DNA of 64,000 nucleotides, taken from Aegilops tauschii subsp. strangulata (taxonomy: Eukaryota; Streptophyta; Magnoliopsida; Poales; Poaceae). The translations under genes were made by a program, and so were the position numbers. Below the pieces are notes generated by a model, which saw only the letters and a program-made list of their open reading frames with translations, had not been told where the DNA came from and searched no databases. The stretch spans positions 372,969,792 to 373,033,791 of the forward strand of contig NC_053035.3 of NCBI RefSeq assembly GCF_002575655.3. The letters are read 5' to 3'. Positions within the stretch are counted from its first letter, which is position 1. Each line of letters begins with the position of its first letter. Positions 55,111 to 64,000 of this stretch are shown here, one piece after another.

Positions 55111-55389
55111 CTCCTCCTTTGCTTCTTGCCGAGTGGCGGTAGTGAGCCCACCATACCTTCCCTAACCACCACCCCCAGTGTCGTCGGGCTAATCAGTGGA
55201 CGACCCTCGGGGGGTTGCTGGGTACAGGCGGCATCAGGAGGCGTCTCCTGCGAGGATCGCTTGAAGAGAGACTTTTTGCATTCCGCCTTAGGACATTCTG
55301 GCTCCGGCAAATCAGGCAGCATCAAGTCATCAACTCCATGCTCATAGCCTGAGTCTTCGTCGTCCCAAGCCGTCAATCCTCCATCATCA
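55111..55389 (-). pseudogene. CACTA 2 Ulp1-like gene, 5' part (truncated)
   Basis: An open frame on the minus strand, entering from the CACTA 3 boundary at 55389 (LTAWDDEDSGYEHGVDDLML, PDLPEPECPKAECKKS) and running into the solo LTR at 55111. Its acidic then basic composition parallels the DDDDDGTQQYVNTGAYLGFE region of the CACTA 1 protein. Deleting the LTR and one CTCCT links it in frame to 50768. Confidence 0.75.
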
Positions 55390-55689
55390 CACTACAAAAA
55401 ATATACACTTCCGTGATGATACGTGTTTGTCACAGTAGGTCACGTTTTCTGTCATGCATGTACATCCATGACAAATTTATGACAGAATCAAGATAGTCAT
55501 ACCTGTGCTGTCGTAGAAGTGTTCCATGACATTACCAAAATTATCATCACGGAAGTGTCCACTTCCATGACGATAAATCGCGCATCATGGAAGTGCTTTC
55601 GTCAAGGGTGACCGACACGTGGCATCCACCATAACGGGACGCCGTTGAGCTATCGGGTCCGGTTTTGGGTCCGATAACCCGCTAACAGC

Positions 55690-56560
55690 CCGGACCAATG
55701 AGGATTTTCCACGTGTAAAATTTTCATTGGCCGGAGGAAACACGTGTTGGCTCACCATTGGGACAGATGTCATCCATTCATTGGACAGGAGGCGCCTCTG
55801 ATACGTCGACACGTGGCACGGCCCAACAGAGGCCCATTCTGGTGAAAAGGCCGGCCCGTTTGACTTGGTCAAAAGTTAACGGGCCGGCCCACAGAAAGCG
55901 TGTTAATGGCTTGTTCGTATATAGCCCATTTACGACCCGCTAACTCACGGCCCGTTAAGGCCTATCCGAATTAAGCCCAGTAACTTCATCTGGGCCTTCC
56001 AATATGATTTCAGCCCGTTGTAACTTCCAGCCCATGTATGGCCCATGATGTCTTTCGGCCCATACGAGACCATTTGTAACTCTTGGCCCATTAACAGCCC
56101 GTGGTGAATCTGGCCTTGGGCCATTTCCAACCCGTGTTATCTTTCGGCCTTCTCAGGGCCCATTTATTCTTGGGCTCATTTCCAGCATTCGGTTACTTAC
56201 GGCCCGTCATTGGCCTTTTCTGCCTGTGGGCCAAATTCAGCCCGCGGTTACAATCGGCCCGTTTGCGGCCCGTTACTCCATTGGGCCGTTTTCATAACGT
56301 CATCAAATACGGCCGATTAACGACGACCTGTTATTGTCGGCCCATGAACGGACGATTCCAAATCTAGCCCGTTTACGGCCCATAATGCGGTCTATTATTG
56401 GCTCATGTTTGGCCTATCGATCATACGGCACGTAGAAGGCCCATTGATGCTACGGCCCATAGAAGGCCCATTCTTTCTACGGCCCTAAGAAGGCCCATTG
56501 TTTCTACGGCCCGTAGGAGGCCCATGGTAACTACAGTAAATATGTAGCCCATGGTTATTG
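55690..56560. repeat. Array of GGCCC(A/G)TT words, CACTA 3 subterminal region
   Basis: Dozens of copies of GGCCCATT, GGCCCGTT and CGGCCCAT (or complements) spaced 10-40 bp apart, far above expectation. They are probably binding sites of the element's DNA-binding protein. Confidence 0.85.
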
Positions 56561-56855
56561 TGGCCTAGTTAAAAAAAATAGGTTATTGCGGCCACTAGCA
56601 AACTGCGGAAAAAGAACTGCACTGGCTACAAGCAAACAAATAAACAAGACAACAAGGAAATAAATAAGCAAGCAACTTACGCGAGGCTATCACGGCTATT
56701 ACACATATTACATCCATTGGGCATCAAAGTTCGCCTCCAGTGCAAATATAGGGAACAAAGCAGCATATCATATACACTGGTTGTCAAAGTTGGCGACCAG
56801 TGCAAATAAACGCCGCAGCAAAACAAGTCTAGAACTAAAACCACTTCAGAAGAGC

Positions 56856-57314
56856 TCAAGAAACAATATCCTGGGTACCCATAATGCTGGCAAGATGCTT
56901 AGCAAGCTTATTAACTTTCTCTTGTTTGGCGCTTAAATCCTCCAGCACTTGCTGTTGCACCAGAAAGTACGCATCTGAATTCAGCAGGGACTTCCTCAGT
57001 CCTTCGGCTTCCTGTCGCATAACATCTGATCGATGTCTTTCAACTTGAAGTTGAGACTCAAGAAGCCAAACTGATTCAGGCAGCGAGTTCGAAGAGCTGG
57101 TGCCAGCAGTAGTAGCCAGTAACTCGAACACTACATCAAGACAGGACTTTGGGGTTGTCTCAGTGTCTTCAATATAGTTTTTATCAGCTTTCTTGGAGAC
57201 CAACAGGGATGTCTCACTATCTTGAACCTTATCTGCATTGCTTCCTTTACCATTGCATAACAGGGTACTCTTCTCCAATGTTATCCTCGTTCTAAAAGAG
57301 AAACAAACAAACAC
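56856..57314 (-). CDS. CACTA 3 gene, C-terminal exon with coiled coil
   Basis: An open minus-strand frame. The last 100 residues are helix-forming and heptad-like (SVWLLESQLQVERHRSDVMR, QEAEGLRKSLLNSDAYFLVQ, QEKVNKLAKHLASIM). The segment before them is Ser/Thr-rich. Position at the 3' end of the gene and composition fit a TNPA-like accessory protein of CACTA elements. The exon start is uncertain: an acceptor could lie near 57290 (TTTTAG-type). I recognise no enzyme motif. Confidence 0.5.
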   Translation of the reverse strand: MFVCFSFRTRITLEKSTLLCNGKGSNADKVQDSETSLLVSKKADKNYIEDTETTPKSCLDVVFELLATTAGTSSSNSLPESVWLLESQLQVERHRSDVMRQEAEGLRKSLLNSDAYFLVQQQVLEDLSAKQEKVNKLAKHLASIMGTQDIVS

Positions 57315-57615
57315 ATCACAGGTTTACAATGTAGCATATGAAACTCATTTTGGTAAACCAGTTCAGTAGTAAGGTGGGCAGGATAACAGCATGAAACAAA
57401 CATATATCTATGTAGTATGATCACTGTATGGTCTATATCTTAGTTTATGTTGCCAAATCAAGATAGATACAGTTCGAATCATATCTATTTAAGACAAAGC
57501 AGCATAGACAGAATATAAGTGTGGGAAACTACACAGCAATAACAACACTTGTAATGTGCATGGCATGAGAACATAACTGTTTATTCAATTGAAACTGAAA
57601 TCAACATAGAGCAAG
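57315..57615. other. CACTA 3 intron-like stretch
   Basis: AT-rich, with no frame or repeat of note. It separates the C-terminal exon from the middle exons. Confidence 0.4.
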
Positions 57616-57749
57616 TTACAACAGCAAACACGTTAAAGAAAGAGGTTTAAAAGATACATGTTGCGCCATTGGAGTTTCAATTGCATCCTTCAATTTGAAA
57701 TTAGTTGGTATGAGTAAATACAGTGATGCAAGAGCAAAGTAGTATGAAC

Positions 57750-58130
57750 CATAGCTACGGAACCTGACCTGAGAACAATTCTTCTTCTGCTTTAAGCGTT
57801 GACTTGGGGTTCGGAGTGGTGGTCCTTGTGCTTTGGGCACTGCAGTTGCCTTACTAATTGCTCGTGTTTTGGGTGCTCTGTGATGGAGACGGTGATGTGT
57901 CAACTGGAACTGGGTTACTATTTGGTGGGGTTGGGGTTAGAAGGGGTGTAGCTTGTTCTCTATCCAACTGGGTAGGGGTACAATCTACGTGAGTCTGAGT
58001 TATGTGTGGTGGGGCTGGTTCTTGGGCAAGTACAACTGTGTTTCTATCTGCATCGACAGGTAGCACAATCTTTTCTGAAGACCGTGTTTTTACTCCCACA
58101 GATACTGCCATCACCCCCTCCAATTGAAAT
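57750..58130 (-). CDS. CACTA 3 gene, middle exons (Pro/Ser/Thr-rich)
   Basis: The minus-strand frame reads SVGVKTRSSEKIVLPVDADR, then a Pro/Thr-rich stretch (TPLLTPTPPNSNPVPV) and, in a second frame, SKATAVPKAQGPPLRTPSQR then LKQKKNCSQV, which looks like a nuclear-localisation-like basic segment. The (V/M)KTRSS start is repeated in the upstream modules at 58640-58830 and 59110-59320. Exon boundaries are not fixed. Confidence 0.45.
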
Positions 58131-59660
58131 GGCTGATAAACAAGAAAAGTAATTGGATGTACAGACATTGTAAGATAGCCAGGTGCAATGGATAGTAGGG
58201 AAGAAAACAGGGCATGAAATAATTCACATTTATGTTGTCTAACCAAACAGAATAGCAGGACATAATTTCACATATATGATGGCTAATTAAACAGGATAGC
58301 ATGACACAATTTCAAATGTATGATGCTAACTAAACAGGATAGAATGACATAATTCAAAATATGATGACTATGTAAACAGGATGAGATGATATAGATATAT
58401 TATGTCTTTAGAAAATGGGTTAGCATGCCATAATTCAGATACATGTTGTCTATGTAAACATCTTGGCATGATATAATTTAAATATATGATTTATATACTA
58501 AGCAAGTGAGCAGAGGGCAATCACATATATGATGTGTCAACTAAGGAGATCGCATTCAATATTGTGCATATGATGTAAAAACTAAGCATTGCAATACAAC
58601 ATATGCATGATATGAGTAATATAACCCTGCCAAGTTTGAGCATACACCACAGGGGGATAATAGGACTGGTCATCTGCCTCTGAATCCTCCTCTGAAGAGC
58701 TATCTGTAACCAGCAAGATATCTGCTTCAGCAGGTAGCATTGTCTAGTCTGAAGACCTTGTTTTCACTCCGGATTTCTCCATCACCAATTCAAATGGCTG
58801 ATGCACAGGAAGAGCAGTTGAATATACAAACATTGTCGACAAATGCAACGAGAAATACAAAAAAGGACGGCATGTTATAATTCACATATATGACGCTTGG
58901 CTAAACAGCATGGCATTGCATAATTCACATATATAATGCCTTGCAACAAGATAGCATTGCATAATTCACATATATAATGTCTTGCAACAAGATGGCATCG
59001 CATAATTCACATATATGGTAATTAGACACTAAACAGGTGGCATTCACATAAAGCATGTCTAAACTAAGCAAATGACATAGCAATGCAAGATACCATATGC
59101 ACGATATGAGCAACATAACCCTGCCAAGTTAGAGCATGCACCTCGGGGGGGGGGGGAATAGGACTGGTCATCTGTCTCTGAGGAGCTATCCGTAACCAGC
59201 AAGACATGCGCTTCTTCAGATAGCGTTGTCTGATCTGAAGACCTTGTTTCCACTTTAGATTTTTCCATGCCCGTGCCGAATGGCTGATGCACAGGAAGAG
59301 TAATTGAATGTACTAAAATTGTTCACAAATTTAACACATAATAAAAAATGATGGCATGATATAATTCACATATAAGATGACTGGCTAACGAGGGTGGCAT
59401 TGCAAAATTCACATATATGATGCCTGGCTAAACAAGATGGCATTGCATGATTCACATATACGATAAAGAAACTAAACATATGGCATTGACACAAAGCATG
59501 TCTAAACTAGGCAGATGACATATTTGATGTATCCAGTAAGCAATGCAAGGCACCATATGCTTGATATTACCAACATCAGCATGCCAAGTTAGAGTGAAGA
59601 CCTCAGGATAAGAGTGGTCTTCTCCTTCTGAATCCCCCTAAGAACAGTTATCTTCCTCTT
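58040..59660 (-). repeat. Tandemly repeated exon modules in CACTA 3
   Basis: Three modules share the minus-strand order CATTTGAATTGG-like leader, ATGG, coding K-(S/T)-x-x-E/V-TRSS, then a LLVTDSSSE-type acidic stretch and DDQSY. They lie at about 58040-58170, 58640-58830 and 59110-59320, with a partial fourth near 59560-59660. Spacing is about 480-650 bp. The AT-rich spacers also repeat (CATAATTCACATATATGATG-type words at 58150-58500, 58870-59020 and 59355-59470). One duplicate frame carries a TAG (58744-58746). Confidence 0.75.
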
Positions 59661-59913
59661 GATTACGATCCGAAATGGGTGGAGGGGGGCTGCCTTTGTG
59701 CCCACCATGGAGCGATGTCTGCATGAAATTTTATTGCCACGCAAGGCTCGTGTCTTTTGCTCTACATGTTTTTTTTGAGAACTGATGACAGTGAGATTCT
59801 CTCACTGCCTTTTATATTAATAAGACAAAAATAAAGGGGGGTTAGAGTGTCCAACACTGTACAAGTTACATAGGGGGGTTAGATAAGTAGCCTAACACAA
59901 ACAGAAGGTGAAA

Positions 59914-60725
59914 TCAAAGCAAGCTAACTATTGATAGAATGTAAGGGCCTTGCTCTTGCTTTGATCGATGAAGCAGCATGGCAAAGTCCTGCTTGAATCT
60001 GCTCCTCCAAGATTCAAATGAAGGTTGAATTCCTCTGAAGTGTTTATCATTCCTCTCCTTCCAGATCCCCCAGGCTGCCACTGCAAAAACTTCTAAGAAC
60101 ATCGGCCTTGCCCATCTGACCTTGCCCTCATGCAGCATTCTGAACCAGTCAATGTCATTTGGCCATTGTATCCCCAAAGCATCCCAGCATCTCTGACTGA
60201 AGGGGCAGGTGAAGAAGAGGTGAACAATATCTTCCTCAGGCGGATGGTGGTAGAGTAGGCAGTTGTAGTCATCATTTTGGACTCTAAAGTGTCTTCTCCG
60301 GAGCATATTTCTAGTGTTCAACCTGCCAGCCAACAGCAACCACAAGAACACCTTCCATTGCATTGTACATTTTGTTTTCCAGATCCAGCCAAAAACCTCA
60401 TCAACTTGTATCTGGCTAAAACAGTGGGCATAGTATTTTGAGGATCGAAACTCACCACCTCCCCAAACACAAGACCACACATCCTTGTCATCAGTCATTG
60501 AGGTATCCAAGGTCTCTGACTGCAGTCCAGCAACCTCATTCCTAGCCTCGGGTACCTGTCTTGAAAAATCTTAGTATTCCATTTATCTTTCCAAAACAGG
60601 GTCGTGTCCCTTGCCAAAACCTCCGATTTTGTGACCCCTATATATATATATATCGGATAGTTGCATGAGGTCTCTCCACCAGAAAGATCCACATGGATTA
60701 GAGGCATGCAGTATTTTGCCCACAT
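59914..60725 (-). pseudogene. LINE ORF2 C-terminus with zf-RVT domain
   Basis: FSQIQVDEVFGWIWKTKC, QWKVFLWLLLAGRLNTRNML, CLLYHHPPEEDIVHLFFTCP and AAWGIWKERNDKHFRG match the zinc-binding zf-RVT region found after RT in plant LINEs (Cys and His spaced in the C-x-x-Y-H...H-x-F-x-x-C order). The upstream part (FWKDKWNTKIFQDRYPRL) lies in another frame after a frameshift near 60510. Its role is in template handling, by analogy. Confidence 0.88.
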
Positions 60726-62187
60726 AGTAGGTGTCCCAAACTAAGCTTACCCAAGGAACATCATATTTGTTATAGAACTTGTGAAGTTGTTTTAACAGCA
60801 GCCCCTGGTTTTGGGTCTTAAGATCAATGATCCCCAGCCCACCTTTGCTCTTGGGTTTGCACACCATGCCCCATGCTGCCAGCGAGCTGCCCCTATACCC
60901 ATCGTCCGACTTTCTCACCCATAGACATGACCTGCACAGCTTATCAAGGTGCTCGATGATCTTTGGGTTTATCTTGATGGAACACATGTCATAAATAGCT
61001 AGAGAGGTGACCACCGAATTGGGAGTGTTAGCTTGGATCTGTAATCCATGAGCGAAGCTGCTGCTGGGACCCTCCTCTGAACCGAGGTCACCAGCGGCAT
61101 CAAGTCAGTCAGACTCGGGCGCGTGGTGCCCATGGGCAGGCCTAGGTATGTAAATGGCATGTTGCCAATGGAGCAGCCAAAAATGGCTGCAATTTCCTCC
61201 GCCTGCACCGGATCAGTGTTGATGGGAACCAATGTCGACTTGTGAAAGTTGATCTTAAGGCCCACCGACTTCGCGTAATCAACCAGGATAGATTTCAACA
61301 CTTGCGCTTGCGAGGTACAAGCAGGGAGCACAGTGATCGTGTCGTCAGCATACTGAATTACAGGATAGTTACTGTCAGAAGTGGGCAGGGGTAAATGCAG
61401 CAAACCTGACCGACTGGCATCATTGATCGCTGACTGTAAAAGGTCCGCTGCGAGAACAAAGATCAAAGGCGACAGTGGATCTCCCTGTCGCACCCCACAC
61501 AGGCAGTCAAACTGTTTCCCTGGGGTTTCATTAAGCAACACCGAAGAGCTTCCGGAGGAAAAGATACATTTGATCCACCCCAACCACTTCTCGTCAAAAC
61601 CCATGTGCTGCATGATCTCAATCATCGGTTCATGCTGGATGGTATCGAATGCCTTCGCGAAGTCTAGCTTCAGGATACAACAGGCTCTCCCCGATGCTTG
61701 GCATTGGTGAATGTACTCAAACGCCCAGGCCAAGCAGTCCTGGATCGATCTCCCTTTCAGGAATCCATACTGGTTCCGAAGAATGATCTTGAGTACAAGT
61801 TTCTGCAAGCGGTTAGCCAGCAACTTAGTTATCAGCTTTAGACAACAATTAAGTAACGTGATGGGCCTGAAGTCATTAGCAGTCTCCGGCGACTGGGTTT
61901 TTGGGATGAGTGTTATAAATCCCGAGTTTAGGCTCTGAAGATCAATGACACCTTCATAGAAATCTTTGCACAGCCGATAGAAATCTTCTTTGATAATGTG
62001 CCAACATGATTTCAGAAAGCAGCCATTGAATCCATCGGGACCAGGTGCTCTATCCGATGGCATCTCGCGAACGACTCTGTCAATCTCATCGTGTGTGAAT
62101 GGTGTGGTTAGCTCCTCCAGGCCCTCCACCTTTTTAATGATTCTAGGTAGATCAAACTTCATTTCGTACTCTCCTTTCTTACCCAAT
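60583..62187 (-). pseudogene. LINE reverse transcriptase
   Basis: RT motifs in order: SDRAPGPDGFNGCFLKSCW, FITLIPKTQSPETANDFRPI, LLNCCLKLITKLLANRLQ, QYGFLKGRSIQDCLAWAFE, CILKLDFAKAFDTIQHEP (catalytic Asp), GVRQGDPLSPLIFVLAADL and the active site VIQYADDTITVLPA. The frame is open for 395 codons (60999-62186), then shifts near 61010 and continues (KSDDGYRGSSLAAWGMVCKP, KSKGGLGIIDLKTQNQGLL). Confidence 0.95.
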
Positions 62188-63330
62188 CTCTCTCTGTAAG
62201 TGTCAAATAGTTTTTACGGTATCTTTCGGATGCAGCAGAATGAAAGAATTTGGTGTTATCACCTCCATAGGTAAACCAACGGACCGTGTACCTCTTTTTC
62301 CAATATTCTCGTTTGTAACCAAGGAGAGTAACTAGATTGTTTTTGAGAATCAACCTGAAGTTGGCTTCCGGTATTGTGAGAGGTCTTTTGTCTTCGATAT
62401 TGTCAAGTTCTAGAAGAGCCCAATTGGAGTTATCGATACACAGATTCAAACGAGAAATCTGTTTACTCCACAGTTTAAGAGCATATCTTAAGTTCTTAAA
62501 CTTCTTGCACAACAGTTTAGCCGAGTTTGGTGCATAGAAGTATTTCTCCCAGGTGGATTGCACCAGATTAAAGAATCCTGGGTGGGATATCCAGAAGTTT
62601 TCAAACCTAAAAACCTTACTCTTAGGGACCGAAGTTTCAATCGAAATCATACATGGAGTATGATCATACACTAGTTTGGGACGGGGGCCCACTGTGGTGT
62701 TAGGATAATTAGAAGTCCAGTTGGACGAGGTGAAGAACCAATCAATTTGTTCGAGCAAGGGATCAGTATGCATGTTACTCCACCTGTACTGCCTACCCTT
62801 AATCGGTAGCTCAACAAGTGTCTGTGAGTGAATGAAATCATTAAAAGTAAGCATGTCATTAGCATCCCCCCGGTTTGTTGCGATTATTAGGCGCTCTAAT
62901 GTAATTGAAATCCCCACAGAGTAACCAGTCCTCATCATCTGGTATATCTAGATCAAACAGCCATGAAGTGAAAGCAGTTCTACCTGACCCAACGCAAGGC
63001 CCATAAACATTAATGAGTTTCCAAGACCTGGATGTTGTCATCGAAGTAAACTGAATGCCCAAAGCAAAGGATTAAGAGCAAAACACACTGCCAGAGAACA
63101 CAGAGCTGTCCCACAACACAATTAAACCACCAGAGGCTCCCAGGGAGGGCACCACCTCAAACTTATCAAATTTTTCGGGACAGAAAAGTTTAACAAAAGC
63201 AGCATCAAAGGTAGCACGCTTAGTTTCTTGCAAACAGATAACTGAACAACCACTACTACTGATAGCATTACGCAACGCCAGCTGCTTCTTGTCCGAGTTG
63301 ATCCCTCGGACGTTTCAGCAGAGAACTTTC
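62159..63330 (-). pseudogene. LINE endonuclease (EEP) and linker
   Basis: Endonuclease motifs: Glu in CSVICLQETKRA, LINVYGP, DWLLCGDFNYIRAPNNR and VYDHTPCMISI (Asp-His). Frame breaks: a TGA near 63316 in the N-terminal strand (a TGG-to-TGA pattern), TAA at 63072-63074, a shift near 62860 just after the GDFN motif, and a shift near 62185 before RT. The 62188-62860 part also includes the basic linker typical between endonuclease and RT. Confidence 0.9.
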
Positions 63331-63336
63331 CACGCT

Positions 63337-64000
63337 TTAAGCTGCATCGGGATCCGTGATATCGCTCTTCTGCCCACCTTGGATAGCAAGCAACTTCCCT
63401 GCGCTTAACTGGCTCAGATGAACACCACACATATTAGTCCTAATGGACTGAATAGCATGGATAGAAGTAGGAGGTGGGACAGCATCAGATACCTTGTCAT
63501 GTCTCCCAGCGCTAGGTGTGCCACCAATAAAGGGGCCAGGAAGAGATGGATCCCTCCTAGGCTTGACCTTGGACGTTGTAGCTTTCTTATCAGTAATGGG
63601 AGGGACCCTGAACCCGTCGTATTTGTTTGAGCGGGCACTGCGACGAAGAAGAACAGTGTCCACATGAGCTGGCTCCTTGAGCATCATACGTCCGATCGGG
63701 CCCACAACACGATCCACACAGTCAGGCACATCCAGACTCACTGGGGGGCAGGCAGTGATTCCTCCAGAACTGGCATCTCAGAGTTTTAATCATCCAACGA
63801 GGCAGATAGAACAAACACATTACCCACACTAAAAGCTGATCTGAAGATGCGTCCAAAAACATCAGTTTCGGGCCTCACATGGGCGAGCAGAGCCAAGCAC
63901 ACACGATCAAGCTGAAACTGAATAACAGTGAAAGGATTGAGTGGGAAACATTCTGTACTGGGAGACACAGCAGGTAATATAGAGCGGGTATAGATCCTCT
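63337..64000 (-). pseudogene. LINE ORF1 C-terminal region
   Basis: The frames contain RRSARSNKYDGFRVPPITDK and a Ser/Pro-rich stretch, as seen just upstream of the endonuclease in plant LINEs, plus TVIQFQLDRVCLALLAHVRP in an upstream frame. A stop near 63786 separates them. It runs off the right edge of the window. Confidence 0.65.

Larger units (their letters stand above)
48524..55389 (-). mobile_element. CACTA element 2, left part (nested host)
   Basis: Starts CACTACTAGGGAAAACCC with ATG (48521-48523) as the presumed duplicated triplet, and the same AGCAGTAGCGC subterminal words as CACTA 1 (48550-48775). On the minus strand, reading toward this end, are a Ulp1-like gene and then the RNase H1 N-domain gene, the same order as in CACTA 1. 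The Ulp1-like gene is split by a solo LTR (50769-55110) and cut again at 55390 by CACTA 3. The right end is outside the window. Confidence 0.9.
55390..59768 (-). mobile_element. CACTA element 3 (left part), cut by the LINE
   Basis: Starts CACTACAAAAAATATACACT, a different CACTA group from elements 1 and 2, with TCA (55387-55389) as the presumed duplicated triplet. The subterminal region has CTTCCGTGATGAT / ATCATCACGGAAG inverted words, then a dense array of GGCCCATT / GGCCCGTT words (55690-56560). A minus-strand gene with repeated exons follows. No right end is found before the LINE at 59769. Confidence 0.88.
59769..64000 (-). mobile_element. LINE (non-LTR retrotransposon), 3' part
   Basis: The 3' end lies at the left with an A8 tail (T8 at 59769-59776), preceded in element orientation by a short 3' UTR. 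Reading on the minus strand from the right edge the order is ORF1 C-terminal region, apurinic endonuclease, reverse transcriptase, zf-RVT. This is the layout of plant L1-type LINEs. Numerous stops and frameshifts show a dead copy. The 5' end and target duplication are outside the window. It is inserted in CACTA 3. Confidence 0.93.

Overview
The window looks like intergenic DNA of a large grass genome, most probably a Triticeae species (wheat, Aegilops, barley or relative). The evidence is the set of transposon families (an Angela/WIS/BARE-type copia, CACTA elements with CACTACTAGG(G/A)AAAA-type ends, Stowaway and Tourist MITEs, a gypsy LTR beginning TGATACGTCTCC on the minus strand) and a Bowman-Birk/WIP1-type inhibitor pseudogene. 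No intact host gene was found. Family names come from recognition of terminal sequences and protein motifs, not from a database search.

Layout. 1-5101: unrecognised repeat-like patchwork with one short inverted-repeat element (2299-2789). 5102-10546: complete minus-strand Ty3/gypsy element with 492-bp LTRs and target duplication GGAGG. 10965-12500: GC-rich minisatellite split by a 1.24-kb CACTA-type non-autonomous element that contains a 5S rRNA-like segment. 13330-14078: Bowman-Birk inhibitor pseudogene with TATA box and intron. 15621-16576: two Stowaway MITEs and a Tourist MITE. 17359-19095: truncated PIF/Harbinger-like element with a broken ORF, then a diverged copia LTR fragment. 20053-36699: a Mutator-like element (MULE) with about 200-bp terminal inverted repeats and a perfect 9-bp target duplication TTATTGGAA. 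It carries a mudrA-type transposase gene, a GRF-type zinc-finger gene and an antisense ORF. An 8.7-kb Angela-type copia (20561-29245, target duplication TAAAT) sits in intron 1 of the transposase gene. 37865-44241: complete 6.4-kb CACTA element (target duplication CAC).

From 45771 rightwards the window is a deep nest. A minus-strand gypsy (3' LTR 45771-47353 plus internal DNA) was hit by a second CACTA (from 48524). That CACTA was hit by an LTR element now reduced to a 4.3-kb solo LTR (50769-55110, target duplication CTCCT) and by a third CACTA (from 55390). The third CACTA was hit by a LINE (from 59769) that runs off the right edge.

The most interesting biology is shared by CACTA elements 1 and 2. 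Both carry, in the same order, a gene ending in a Ulp1/C48 protease-like domain in which Asp occupies the position expected for the catalytic Cys, and a short gene for an RNase H1 N-terminal (hybrid-binding) domain joined to a C-terminal membrane helix. The second gene is an open 81-codon frame in element 2 and a decayed remnant in element 1. Second in interest are the multi-gene MULE and the 5S rRNA-like (Pol III promoter-like) block inside the small CACTA element. Nearly all other reading frames are broken by stops and frameshifts, many of them consistent with C-to-T or G-to-A decay of methylated DNA.
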